Source: Haloplanus sp. HW8-1 (GTDB taxonomy: Archaea > Halobacteriota > Halobacteria > Halobacteriales > Haloferacaceae). Taken from it: a stretch of DNA of 64,000 bases. Location: positions 1,302,001 through 1,366,000 of the forward strand of contig NZ_CP098518.1 of the NCBI RefSeq assembly GCF_023703795.1, written 5' to 3'. The position numbers and the translations under genes were made by a program. The first letter of the stretch is position 1. Each line of letters begins with the position of its first letter. Positions 35,938 to 44,237 of this stretch are shown here, piece after piece. The notes under the pieces are model-generated. The model was given only the letters and a program-made list of their open reading frames with translations. It searched no databases and was not told the origin of the DNA.

Positions 35938-36500
35938 TTAGTTCGAATCTTTACCTGTAAGATACGGCCAAATGCTGGGTTCGCTGATTGCGTTCACTCC
36001 TCGTGAGATGTAGTCTTTCAGCGTCGAGAGATCAGGAACGAGTCGGTACTTGAACCACTCCTGCAACTGGTCCCAACAGCCTTCGACGGCGTTCAGTTCG
36101 GGGATTTTTGACGGGAAGTACCACACTTCGAGATCCTCCCCGCGTACGCACGAGACCGAACTGTCTCCGACAGTTTCGGTCTCGCGCTCACCACTCACGT
36201 GCTCCCAGAGATCCCGTGCCCAGAAGTAGCCCGCTCGGTCCAAAAACACCACTAACTTTTCACCGAACTGCTCTGTCAACGCCTCTAACAGCCGAATCCC
36301 GTGGTGCCGCGTGAGGTTCTCTTCGGTCCAGCAGAAGAAGCTGTCACCGTCGTCGGTGACAGCGCCCAGCACTGTCACCGACTTCCACGACGTTGCAACC
36401 TCTATTGTCGGATTTGAGCCAATCGGGTAGAAGCCACGTCGTTGAACGGTTCCAACGTGCTTGGTGAATTGATCGACAACAACGACGGTTTTCTCGGTCA
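35938..36500 (-). CDS. IS630 transposase, catalytic part (frame B)
   Basis: This frame encodes the DDE domain. It is open from the shift site near 36513: EKTVVVVDQF (first Asp), 'LVVFLDRAGYFWARDLW' (second Asp) and IPELNAVEGCW (Glu) are all present. The first internal ATG (36378) is too late to include the first Asp, so the part is probably made by -1 frameshifting from frame A. Its stop overlaps the left inverted repeat, as often occurs in compact ISs. Confidence 0.75.
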
Positions 36501-37013
36501 GTTCGGGTCGTTTTTTTCGACTGTCTCTTGAAACTCAGCTTTCTCTTCAGGGTCGGCTTCGTGATGTTGAGGCCGTGCTGTCCGCAGGGACAGCCCGGCC
36601 TCTTTCAATAAGTCGTACGCGTAGGTTTCGTGGTATTCGACGCCGTATTCCTCTTTGGCGTGATGAAGCAAGAGTTTCGCTGACCACGCTTGCTGGTCGT
36701 AGCCAAGTTCGGTCGGCGGCTGTTGCAACTGTTCAAACAGTTGCTCACGGTCTTCGCCCTCGATTTTTGCTGGCCCTCCCGGCCGAGGAGCATCGTAAGG
36801 TGCCTGCTCGATCGGTTCTTCCTCGAACCGATCGAGCCAGTTGCGAATCGTCTTCTCGACAACACCGTGGCGGTCAGCAAGTGCATCCAGTTGATCGCCC
36901 TGCTTGCGCCCGATCGCCGCGAGAACACGTTCTCGCGGCTTCCCTTCGTCGATTTGATCCTTTAGCTCATAGAGTTCTTCGAGGGTGATGTCGTCGAGCC
37001 GACCCATTACCAA
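36498..37013 (-). CDS. IS630 transposase, DNA-binding part (frame A)
   Basis: 171 residues containing two helix-turn-helix units ('LYELKDQIDEGKPRERVLAA' and 'LADRHGVVEKTIRNWLDRFE') that bind the element's ends. It runs into a run of seven A residues on the minus strand, read GAA AAA AAC, the classical A-AAA-AAC slippery heptamer (plus-strand 36510-36516), three codons before its stop. A -1 slip joins it to frame B. The start is ATG 37013 or 37007. Confidence 0.75.
   Translation of the reverse strand: MVMGRLDDITLEELYELKDQIDEGKPRERVLAAIGRKQGDQLDALADRHGVVEKTIRNWLDRFEEEPIEQAPYDAPRPGGPAKIEGEDREQLFEQLQQPPTELGYDQQAWSAKLLLHHAKEEYGVEYHETYAYDLLKEAGLSLRTARPQHHEADPEEKAEFQETVEKNDPN
36510..36516 (-). promoter_or_regulatory. 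Candidate -1 ribosomal frameshift heptamer (A AAA AAC)
   Basis: The heptamer is in the correct phase for a -1 shift at the overlap of the two IS630 frames, three codons before the frame-A stop. The predicted junction reads VEKKRPELTEKT, which suits the protein on both sides. Confidence 0.55.
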
Positions 37014-37089
37014 CTTCAGTGTCTCTGTAGGTAAAACATTTCCCTAGACACTATGAGAGTCGGAGATGGAATTCTATACCGGATTCGCG

Positions 37090-37195
37090 CGTTCATCTCA
37101 CGGCTATTTCGTTGCTGTCGAGGCGAAATGAACGGCGACCAACTGCTACATACAATCTCTACATCTGGCACAGCAGTTCCTGATAGAAACCGGAT
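37090..37195. repeat. Dispersed intergenic repeat, copy 2
   Basis: About three quarters identical to 3643-3755 over 105 bases by eye, including CGGCTATTTCGTTGCT and a TTCCTG end. It lies directly beside the right end of the IS630 element. No frame in it is protein-like. Confidence 0.5.
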
Positions 37196-37272
37196 GAGAT
37201 GGTTCCCTATCACCGGTCAGAGCCTTGCCCGAACAGTTGAGGTTCTTCGCGTCCTATTGGTAGTAGAAACCC

Positions 37273-38526
37273 GTGTCATCTACAACAAACAACTACGATA
37301 TCGTGGTCTGGGGAGCCACAGGATTCGCTGGCCAACTCGTCGCCGAACATCTCACCAGTCACTACCCCGCTGCTGAACTGTCTGTTGCTCTTGGTGGTCG
37401 AAATGCATCCAAGCTCCGCCGACTCGCAGAAGGGCTTGCAAATGAGTCTGATCGAGAGGAGATCGCCATTGTCGTGGGTGATGCCACCAAACCGGCGAGC
37501 CTCCGTGAGATGGCCGGCCAAACAAAGGTCGTCTGTACGACAGTCGGGCCCTACACAACATACGGGACACCACTCGTCGAAGCCTGCATTGAGGCTGGAA
37601 CCGACTACTGTGATCTCACCGGGGAGATTAACTGGGTTCGAGAGATGATCGACCGCTATCACGACGATGCTGTGGCTGCCGACGTGAAAATCGTCCACAG
37701 CTGTGGGTTCGATTCGATCCCATCCGACCTCGGGGTCAAACTGCTGCAATCGTACGCTACCGAGGAGTTTGGAGACTCTTGTGAGTTCGTTCGTATCTAT
37801 CTCGAAGATGGAGAGGGTGGGGTGAGTGGCGGCACCTTAGCCAGTGCGGCCGAATTATTCGAAGCCGCCGCAACTGATCCGATTGCCCGAGAAACATTAT
37901 CGAATCCGTACTCGTTGGCTCCACCGGGCGAACGCTACGGTGTCGATACAGGCGAACAACGACGACCACAGCGAGATTCCATCCGCTCGATATGGACGGC
38001 TCCCTCGCCGATGGCAGCCGTCAACGAACGGGTAATCCGACGGAGCAATGCCCTCTTGGAGTATCCGTGGGGCCGAGAGTTTCGGTGTACAGAGGTTATC
38101 CCAACCAGTTCTGGGATCGGCGGTGCCGCAGCAGCTGGCGGGATCGCACTCGGCTTGGGTGTCGGAACCGCTGCGATGAAGAGTCGGCTGCTTCGGCGTG
38201 GATTGCGTCGGTTCGTGTTCCCTGAGCCGGGCACAGGGCCCTCGGAAGCGGAGATTAAATCAGGTCACTTCTTGATTCGTGTCATCGGCCGAGGGACAAC
38301 GACCGATGGGCCGTTCACTGTCGTAAGTGAGATCAGAGCCGAACTGGATCCTGGCTATGGCGCAACCGCCCGGATGCTCGGAGAGGCTGGGATGTGCTTG
38401 CTGCGAGGTGAGACGGAATCACCGCTAGACGGTGGCATTCTGACGCCCGCTTCGGGGATTGGTGATCCACTCGGTGATCGACTTCGGGATGTTGGCTTCA
38501 CCGTGACCGCTGGTGCGTGGCAATGA
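37273..38526 (+). CDS. Saccharopine-dehydrogenase-like / trans-acting enoyl reductase family
   Basis: A 417-residue protein. The N-terminal Rossmann fold reads YDIVVWGATGFAGQLVAEHL, followed by GGRNASKL, and 'TVGPYTTYGTPLVEACIEAGTDYCDLTGE', the signature of the saccharopine-dehydrogenase-like group (shown here in part). That group includes the mycobacterial trans-acting enoyl reductase of phthiocerol synthesis. The NAD(P)-dependent substrate in haloarchaea is unknown; a role in isoprenoid-lipid or quinone reduction is conceivable. The start is GTG 37273. It converges with the U-type scaffold gene. Confidence 0.8.
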   Translation: MSSTTNNYDIVVWGATGFAGQLVAEHLTSHYPAAELSVALGGRNASKLRRLAEGLANESDREEIAIVVGDATKPASLREMAGQTKVVCTTVGPYTTYGTPLVEACIEAGTDYCDLTGEINWVREMIDRYHDDAVAADVKIVHSCGFDSIPSDLGVKLLQSYATEEFGDSCEFVRIYLEDGEGGVSGGTLASAAELFEAAATDPIARETLSNPYSLAPPGERYGVDTGEQRRPQRDSIRSIWTAPSPMAAVNERVIRRSNALLEYPWGREFRCTEVIPTSSGIGGAAAAGGIALGLGVGTAAMKSRLLRRGLRRFVFPEPGTGPSEAEIKSGHFLIRVIGRGTTTDGPFTVVSEIRAELDPGYGATARMLGEAGMCLLRGETESPLDGGILTPASGIGDPLGDRLRDVGFTVTAGAWQ

Positions 38527-38556
38527 GCAACACATCATGGCGATGACTCTCGGGAG

Positions 38557-38955
38557 CTAATCGTGGTCTTCAACCGCTTGCCGAAAAGCCGTGAGGACTA
38601 ATTCTGCACACTGGAGCCTGCTGGGTGTCAACTCCATTCTAACACGTTCTTCGATGTATTCGTTATCCCACTCGATGATCTCAGAAACAGCGGTACCAAC
38701 CATCTGTTCGGACAACAACGAAGCACCAGCTTGAGATAATGTACATCCATCTCCTGTAAAGCGAACGGCCTCGACAATGTTTCCTTCGTCGCTAAGAGCG
38801 ACCTGAAGGGAGACACGGTCGCCATCGGGATGAGTTGGGCCGATACACTGCGGGTTCGTCATTTCGGCTTCGATATCAGGTGATTGGAGTTCACCGTAAT
38901 TCCGTGGATTCCGTGAGTGATCCCCGAGCATCTCTTGAACGAGTTTGTCGTCCAT
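38557..38955 (-). CDS. U-type Fe-S cluster scaffold protein (IscU/SufU-like)
   Basis: A 132-residue protein from MDDKLVQ at 38955. It has the NifU_N/IscU fold pattern: 'ILGDHSRNPRNYG'-type start, NPQCIGP (first Cys), GDGCTLSQAGASLL (second Cys) and RLQCAELVL (third Cys). The loop after the first Cys is NPQCIGPTHPDGD rather than the usual NPxCGD, so the conserved Asp is displaced. It should assemble a transient Fe-S cluster for transfer. No cysteine desulfurase is adjacent; SufB, NifU-type and A-type partners lie within 25 kb. Confidence 0.8.
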   Translation of the reverse strand: MDDKLVQEMLGDHSRNPRNYGELQSPDIEAEMTNPQCIGPTHPDGDRVSLQVALSDEGNIVEAVRFTGDGCTLSQAGASLLSEQMVGTAVSEIIEWDNEYIEERVRMELTPSRLQCAELVLTAFRQAVEDHD

Positions 38956-39023
38956 GTCTCTCTGCAAGATCTACAAGATCAAGATTGCTCGGGAAATTGT
39001 TATCGGTTGAGTGCCTAATGAGA

Positions 39024-39123
39024 TTTCTTCGGTCGCCGGTTGGAACTTGAGGAAGGTGCGTCTCCAGACCGTGAGCGTGTCTGGTTCCGCAAACACGGCG
39101 GTAATACTAGTGACCATCTATGA
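39024..39123 (+). pseudogene. C-terminal relic of a 42203-type small gene
   Basis: The frame preceding the stop at 39121-39123 reads RERVWFRKHGGNTSDHL, nearly the same as the C-terminus of the intact gene at 42203-42463 (GERVWYRKHGGHTSQS). Upstream of about 39024 the frame meets stops. It is a decayed second copy. Confidence 0.5.
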
Positions 39124-39206
39124 TCCTCAACTCTTTGACTCAGAGCCAACAAGCCCAGATATCGGTACTTCCCAACCGGCGTAATCAACTGAATTGAATC
39201 GCCGAT

Positions 39207-39843
39207 GTGATCACGGGAAAGTGTCTGGATCTGGATGTGTTCAAGATCCCCGATCCAGACGGGTACCTTTCGGCCTCGGACGTCAAAGACGTAGCGGAAG
39301 AAGTCATTGCTCCGCTCCCCTTGCCGGAGGTCAAGGAGGGCCCCCTCGCCCCCGGCGACATCTGGCTCGTCGTCATCTTGGCCTGTGTTAACCAGACCTC
39401 AATCTGGGAAACGTGCAAAGACACCGACGGAACACCCTGTGACGACACGACTCTCACGTATCTTCACACTCTTGACCGTGACTGGCTCGAAGTCTTTGCC
39501 AACCTTCTGCTTGGACGCCTCACCATGACGATTCTCGACCCGCCGGTCGAGAATCGTCTCTATCGACTTCATCGACATACCCCATCACGGCGATCACTAC
39601 GCCGAGGAAGGCGAACTCTGCTCGATGGTTCCCAAAGACGGTACGACGACTTGCCACCGCTACTGTACAACCTATGTCGTCTCCAACGAGAAGCCGGTGA
39701 CACTGGGGGTGCTGGCTGCGAGTCTGGGACCGCTGACGGGGTTCGTGATTGCCAACATCTTCGTGCTGGGCGGGGTGTTGCAACTCGTCCCGATCGGCCA
39801 CGACGTGATTGCTGATGCAGTGCTCATTGCCCGCCAGCAGTAG
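39207..39843 (+). pseudogene. ISH3-type transposase relic fused to a membrane-protein tail
   Basis: The first frame (39207 to about 39540) carries FKIPDPDGYLSASDV and 'ACVNQTSIWETCKDTDGTP', the N-terminal pattern of ISH3-family transposases. A shift at a 14-bp perfect inverted repeat (39527-39558) leads to the frame RIVSIDFIDIPHHGDHYAEE and CHRYCTTYVVSNEKPVTL. After that the same frame continues as a hydrophobic tail, 'LAASLGPLTGFVIANIF' to ARQQ, that is not transposase-like and looks like a permease end. The element is truncated and inactive. Confidence 0.55.
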
Positions 39844-39900
39844 CGTTCCAAGGAATGATCGAAGAATGATACCCGGGCCGACCGATCCACGAATCCACTA

Positions 39901-40318
39901 ATGTACGACACCATCCTACTCCCGACAGACGGCAGCGAGGCGACGACCGACGCCGCACGCGTTCAGCCATGCCGAACGGTACGACGCCACGATACACGTC
40001 CTCTCAGTCGTCGAACTCTCCAGCGGGCTCGGAACCGCCGGGCGCGACGAAGAGAAACTCGACCGCCGGAAGCGCGAGCGGGCGGCAACAGCCGAACAGC
40101 TCGTCAAGGAGCACGCCCCCGAGGGCGTGGACGCGACCGTCGCCGTCGAGTTCGGAAGCCCCACCCGGGTCATCACGGAGTACGCGACAGAGATCGGGGC
40201 CGACCTCGCGGTCATGAGCACCCGCGCCCGGGGTGGCGCCGGGCGAGTCATCTTCGGCAGTGTCACCGAGCAAGTCATCCAGGCCGGCGATACACCCGTC
40301 CTGGCGGTCCAGCGCTGA
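39901..40318 (+). pseudogene. Universal stress protein gene with one frameshift
   Basis: The start reads MYDTILLPTDGSEATTDAA in one frame. After about 39957 the UspA sequence continues in another frame: SHAERYDATIHVLSVVEL, then STRARGGAGRVIFGSVTEQV, then DTPVLAVQR. A one-base indel restores a single-domain UspA of about 139 residues with an intact nucleotide loop. It is either a fresh pseudogene beside the ISH3 relic or a sequencing error. Confidence 0.65.
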
Positions 40319-40422
40319 CGCCACTTGGAGTATTGTAACCGGCCGGGAACTGGACGCTCCCTGACCGGCTACGGAGGCTCGATTTCACGAGGAGACACTC
40401 TTAGTTCCTACGAGACTCGCGA

Positions 40423-40749
40423 TCAGAGGACGCGCAGCCGGTAGCCCTCGGCGGCCGACTCGTCGGTGACGCGCCCCGTCTCGACGGCTGCTGTCAGGAC
40501 CTCCGAGACGAACTCCTTCGGCACGCGAACGCCGATGAAGTCGTCCCCTTCCCGGGCCGTCGTCAGCCGTGCCATCGTCTTCTCGGTCCCATCATCGTTG
40601 TAGATGCTGCCGACTTTCTCGCCGTCGCGACGGAAGCGGAGTGTCACGTCAGTGGGTTCGATCGTCTCGAAGTTCACCTCGAACACGAACTCGTCGTCTT
40701 CGATTCGGGCGAGCAGGAGACCGGCGTGTTCGGTGACTGTCGTTCGCAT
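40423..40749 (-). CDS. Hypothetical acidic protein
   Basis: A 108-residue soluble protein, strand-rich: 'HAGLLLARIEDDEFVFEVNFE', 'VTLRFRRDGEKVGSIYNDDG', then a C-terminal helix and 'GYRLRVL'. There is no signal peptide, membrane segment or cysteine motif. I do not recognise a family. It is transcribed divergently from the small membrane gene at 40923. Confidence 0.55.
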   Translation of the reverse strand: MRTTVTEHAGLLLARIEDDEFVFEVNFETIEPTDVTLRFRRDGEKVGSIYNDDGTEKTMARLTTAREGDDFIGVRVPKEFVSEVLTAAVETGRVTDESAAEGYRLRVL

Positions 40750-40922
40750 GCACCCCGTTGTGGTGTTATGGCCTTACGCGTTTGTTCTCACACGGGGACG
40801 GCTTCGTCGTGCCGAGCGGGCGTCCCTCTCGACCACCGCTAGGAAGAGTTACCCATGTAATCAAAAACCGCCCGGATATCAAAATACCGACCATTAATCC
40901 ACTTCCGAGTGCTAGCTCACCT

Positions 40923-41159
40923 ATGAGTGAATCAACTGACGAACCGACAGGAGTAGCACGAGAACTGGACGAGAGCGGCCTCGGCCCCGGGGCGATGGCA
41001 GCAATGGGCTCCGTTGCGCTCGCTCTGTACTACTACTACGTCCGTGGTGAAAAACAGCGAGGGCAGTTCGTCGGGCTGTGGCCGGCGACGATACTTGGTC
41101 TCGCCGTCTACCTCAAGCTGGACCAGATGAAACAGATGTTACAAGACACCGGGAACTGA
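40923..41159 (+). CDS. Small membrane protein
   Basis: A 78-residue protein from MSESTDE at 40923 with an acidic N-terminal third, one or two helices (about 28-42 with a run of tyrosines, and 50-66) and a polar C-terminus. The frame is open to 40758, but that part is not protein-like. It is followed 79 bases later by the SDR gene. The family is unknown. Confidence 0.5.
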   Translation: MSESTDEPTGVARELDESGLGPGAMAAMGSVALALYYYYVRGEKQRGQFVGLWPATILGLAVYLKLDQMKQMLQDTGN

Positions 41160-41238
41160 GGGCGAGGTGCCTCTGGCGACCCACAGTGCTTCGGGCCGAG
41201 GTGATGGTGTTTTGGCTGTCGACCTCCTGTAACACGTA

Positions 41239-42192
41239 ATGAGTGAACTCCCAGAAACCCTGGCGGGCGTGTCCGACGTCGACTGTACCGGACTCCAGGC
41301 CCTGGTCACGGGATCGACGAGCGGAATCGGTCGCGCCGCCGCGCTGTCGCTCGGCCGACTCGGCGCGGACGTCGTCGTCCACGGCCGGGACCCACAGGCC
41401 GGCGCGGAAGTGGTCGAGGAACTCTCCCGGACTGGCGCCGACGCGACGTTTGTCCAGGCAGACTTCGCGAATCTTGAGGCGGTCCAAGATCTCGCGAGCG
41501 CTGTGCGCGAAGAGACCGAGGGGATCGACCTCCTCGTCAACAACGCCGGCGGGCTGTTCCGGAACGGGGGGCTGACCGACGCTGGCGTCGAGTACACCTT
41601 CCACATCAACCACCTGTCACCATACCTGCTGACGGCTGACCTGCTTGATCACCTCCGCGAGGGCGCCCGGATCGTCACGACTGCCTCCGACGCTCACAAG
41701 GGGGTCTCGCTGGATCTGGACCGGGTCCGGGGCGCCGATCGATACACCGGATTCAAAACATACAGCCACTCGAAACTCGCGAACATCCTCTTCGCCACGG
41801 AACTCGCCAGAAGACTCGACGCAACCGATCGCAGGGTCACCTCCAACAGTATCCATCCGGGCGCGATTCCGGGGAGTGGGTTCAGTCGGTTCCTCCCTGG
41901 ACCGCTCCCAGGCCTGTTCCAGCGACTTGAAGCGGTCCCCGGGGTGACGTCTGTCGTCGACGGGGCCGCAGAAATCCTGTTCGTCGCCGTCTCGCCACGC
42001 GCTGCGGAGGTATCCGGGCGGTACTTCACGAACCAGAAGCCGCGCACCCCCTCCGAGGCCGCCCGGGATAGCGAGGCTTCCCGGCGGCTCTGGTCGGAGA
42101 GTGCAACGCTACTCGGCATCGACGAGCCACTGGCGGAACGCGACCGACAGCCCGTCGCGGCCGGCGATGGGACGACCCCGGGTGACGTCTGA
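41239..42192 (+). CDS. Short-chain dehydrogenase/reductase
   Basis: A 317-residue SDR with the cofactor loop TGSTSGIG, Asp in 'QADFANL', NNAG, catalytic Ser in 'TTASDAHKG' and the Tyr-x-x-x-Lys pair YSHSK. Arg after the second strand (HGRD) suggests NADP preference. The length and the 'IHPGAIPGSGF' segment resemble the retinol-dehydrogenase/WW-oxidoreductase-like subgroup. The substrate cannot be read from sequence. The downstream 42203 gene starts 11 bases after its stop, so they are probably an operon. Confidence 0.85.
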   Translation: MSELPETLAGVSDVDCTGLQALVTGSTSGIGRAAALSLGRLGADVVVHGRDPQAGAEVVEELSRTGADATFVQADFANLEAVQDLASAVREETEGIDLLVNNAGGLFRNGGLTDAGVEYTFHINHLSPYLLTADLLDHLREGARIVTTASDAHKGVSLDLDRVRGADRYTGFKTYSHSKLANILFATELARRLDATDRRVTSNSIHPGAIPGSGFSRFLPGPLPGLFQRLEAVPGVTSVVDGAAEILFVAVSPRAAEVSGRYFTNQKPRTPSEAARDSEASRRLWSESATLLGIDEPLAERDRQPVAAGDGTTPGDV

Positions 42193-42202
42193 CTCCCCCA
42201 GC

Positions 42203-42463
42203 ATGAGTCACGACCGTATTCACGCACGGGAGCCCGCTCACCACCGTGATCGGTGGTCGGTCGGGACGATCGCGTCGGTCGCAGAGCGAGACGGCCACTG
42301 TGTCGTCACGGTCACCCCCGAGGAGGGCAAGACGATAGACCTCGTCGTCACGCTCGCCGTTCGCGACCTGTTCGTGAGTCGGCTGGATATCGACGAGGAG
42401 GAGTCACCCGTCGGCGAGCGTGTCTGGTACCGGAAACACGGCGGTCACACGTCCCAGTCATAG
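42203..42463 (+). CDS. Small conserved haloarchaeal protein (DUF7861-like)
   Basis: An 86-residue soluble protein starting MSHDRIHAREPAHHRDRW, with strands 'VGTIASVAERDGHCVVTVTP' and ending GERVWYRKHGGHTSQS. The histidine-rich N-terminus and basic C-terminus suggest nucleic-acid or metal contact, but no known motif is present. The assignment to a DUF is from memory and uncertain. A C-terminal relic of a second copy is at 39024-39123. Confidence 0.6.
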   Translation: MSHDRIHAREPAHHRDRWSVGTIASVAERDGHCVVTVTPEEGKTIDLVVTLAVRDLFVSRLDIDEEESPVGERVWYRKHGGHTSQS

Positions 42464-42667
42464 ACCTGGGATGCGTTTCTCGCGATCACATCCAAGCCTT
42501 TCCGACCGTCTCTGTTGTTGACGCAGGTTACAATCTGACGACGCAATCCCTGATACGGTGAATCGCGTTCGCTATCATATACAGCGTATCTTCAACCAAT
42601 CATTGACTAGGCTGTTGACCCGCCCCTCGGATTTGAGCACGGGTGTTGATATCCTGAAAAAGAACCT

Positions 42668-43033
42668 CTAGAAGGGCGCGGCCGGGGCTCCATCGTCTTC
42701 TCCGCCGCTTTCCCCGGTGTCGGTTGTTTCTCCAGGGAATGACGGGCTCTTGCCGCCGTGGCCACCCCCGCCACCACCGCCGGTATTAGCGTGAACGGTC
42801 TCTATTTCGGCAATCTCGTTCACCATCCGTTTCTTGATGGCCTGGATCGTCATCGGAGAGATACCGCACCCGCTGCACGCACCCCCCAGCTGGATGGACA
42901 CCTCGCCGCTTTCCCGGTCAAGGTTCTGGATCGCTGCCGATCCCCCGTGCATTTCGATTTGTGGGAAGTTCTTCTGTAGGAAAGTCACGATTTCCTCGCG
43001 CAGGTCCTCCTCACTTTTCGCTTCGGAACTCAT
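42668..43033 (-). CDS. NifU C-terminal-domain Fe-S carrier
   Basis: A 121-residue protein. Residues about 8-85 are a NifU C-terminal (Nfu) domain with the cluster-binding CSGCGISP (two Cys in C-x-x-C). The last 35 residues are a Gly/Ser/Asp-rich tail with a run of seven glycines and histidine, probably disordered. Nfu proteins deliver 4Fe-4S clusters to target enzymes. It is a single gene; SufB and ferredoxin genes lie 2-3 kb away on the same strand. Confidence 0.85.
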   Translation of the reverse strand: MSSEAKSEEDLREEIVTFLQKNFPQIEMHGGSAAIQNLDRESGEVSIQLGGACSGCGISPMTIQAIKKRMVNEIAEIETVHANTGGGGGGGHGGKSPSFPGETTDTGESGGEDDGAPAAPF

Positions 43034-43180
43034 ACCCCTCTGTTTCGACTCTGGCCGTATAACTCTGAATTAACATGATTTTTTGAGTTATTCCAAAGTG
43101 ACATCAGCAGCGGTATAATTGGGTGCCCCGACTCTCGAGTGGCCGGGGGAGGAGGTGTAATCCCTGCCAGGTCCGGGCAC

Positions 43181-43197
43181 TGAATCTTTTATTTTTC
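43181..43197 (+). promoter_or_regulatory. TATA-like element of the DUF5783 gene
   Basis: CTTTTATTTTT lies about 20-30 bases before ATG 43215, the expected position for a leaderless haloarchaeal promoter. Confidence 0.45.
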
Positions 43198-43214
43198 CGC
43201 CCGTCGATCCAGTG

Positions 43215-43535
43215 ATGACCGAATTCGACCCGGAGAAATTCGAAGACAAATACGTCCATTACTTCGAAGAACTGGAGACGGCATACTCGAATGCGTACCA
43301 GCAACTCCACGGACAGGCCGACTCAGAGGTTCTTCGCGCCATCGACCGACAAGTGCTCAACGAGAGTGAACCGGTCTACGAGGGCGATGGACAATTCCGC
43401 ATCACCTTACCTGACGATATTGAAGAGCGGAAACAGACCTTGCCCGGCGACGAGGAGACCTTTGATTCCCTTCTCACGGAGTTTGTCGACCGGATCGAAG
43501 ATGAATTGCGCCAGATCTTCGGATTTGAAGAGTAA
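43215..43535 (+). CDS. DUF5783 family protein
   Basis: A 106-residue acidic, all-helical protein (MTEFDPEKFEDKYVHYFEEL, then 'QQLHGQADSEVLRAIDRQVL' and a C-terminal 'ELRQIFGFEE'). The pattern fits the haloarchaeal DUF5783 family, which has no known function. A TATA-like element at leaderless distance supports the start at 43215 (ATG at 43212 directly before it is also possible). Confidence 0.75.
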   Translation: MTEFDPEKFEDKYVHYFEELETAYSNAYQQLHGQADSEVLRAIDRQVLNESEPVYEGDGQFRITLPDDIEERKQTLPGDEETFDSLLTEFVDRIEDELRQIFGFEE

Positions 43536-43642
43536 GCGCGGGGTGGGATCCCTTGATCTGGAGGGTGGATCAAAAAATAGTCGCCACGAATACAGCGGTA
43601 GTGATATCGTTGCGCTCTCGCCCTCTGCGCTACTGAGTTGCG

Positions 43643-43792
43643 TTATATCTGGTCGCTCCGCTCACGTGTGGCTTCTCCGATGGCAGCATTCGCTGAACAA
43701 GCAGGACACGCATACACTACGCCTGTCTCATCGCCAAACACTCGTCTGAACCGATCCGAAACGTGCTCTCCGCAGGTGCTGCATTCTGGCAT
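43643..43792 (-). CDS. Mini zinc-finger protein (DUF7563-like)
   Basis: A 49-residue frame: it starts MPECSTCGEHVSDRFRRVFG and ends with CPAC and a polar tail. Two CxxC pairs separated by about 24 residues form a zinc ribbon. The start MPEC-x2-CG and the following 'RVF' match a haloarchaeal mini-protein family (DUF7563 type, from memory). The gene is short and easily missed. It is convergent with the DUF5783 gene, the stops lying about 110 bases apart. Confidence 0.6.
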   Translation of the reverse strand: MPECSTCGEHVSDRFRRVFGDETGVVYACPACSANAAIGEATRERSDQI

Positions 43793-43964
43793 GGTGTTAT
43801 CAATACGGAAGGCGTCCAATGCTGGACCTGGGAGTGTCGTCGTCTACGTGATTCAGAACACCCGCAATGCTGATCAGAGCGTCTGCGTACCCACGATAGT
43901 TCGACACGACACCGGTTGGGACAGCGGGTGAACGGTGAACCGACATGTCCGTATCTGTCATCGC

Positions 43965-44166
43965 TCAGTAGAACTCCCGGACGAGGTCAATCGCGTCGTC
44001 CGGGGCGCCGTCGGGGATGTCGGCCATGTTCTCGGTGAGTCCTTCGCGCTGTTCCCAGGGGGTGGAGTTCTCGTCTCGGTAAATGATGCCCTGCTACTCC
44101 TTGTCGGATTTGAAGTATGTGAATCTGACATCTGAGATCGTGTTGCTATCCTCTCCGCCACTCGAT
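43965..44166 (-). pseudogene. C-terminal gene relic with internal TAG
   Basis: Reading on the minus strand, a protein-like sequence VRFTYFKSDKE is followed by a TAG (44096-44094) and then continues in the same frame as GIIYRDENSTPWEQREGLT and ENMADIPDGAPDDAIDLV, ending FY-stop at 43965. The composition is that of a haloarchaeal enzyme C-terminus, but I cannot name the protein. No start codon or further upstream part is present. Confidence 0.45.
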
Positions 44167-44237
44167 ACTGACAGCTGGAGTCTCTGTCGCATTATTTCTC
44201 ATTCCGGGTCACCAGTCGCTCAAATGACTGCTTGTCA

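Larger units (their letters stand above)
35932..37053 (-). mobile_element. IS630-family insertion sequence
   Basis: The element is bounded by TA dinucleotides (35932-35933 and 37052-37053), the usual IS630 target duplication. The ends are imperfect inverted repeats: GTGATTAG on the left against GTGTCTAG on the right, then TTTACCTGTA against TTTACCTACA. Inside are two overlapping reading frames that together encode a full transposase of about 358 residues. Its insertion separates the lipoprotein gene from a copy of the dispersed repeat. Confidence 0.75.
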
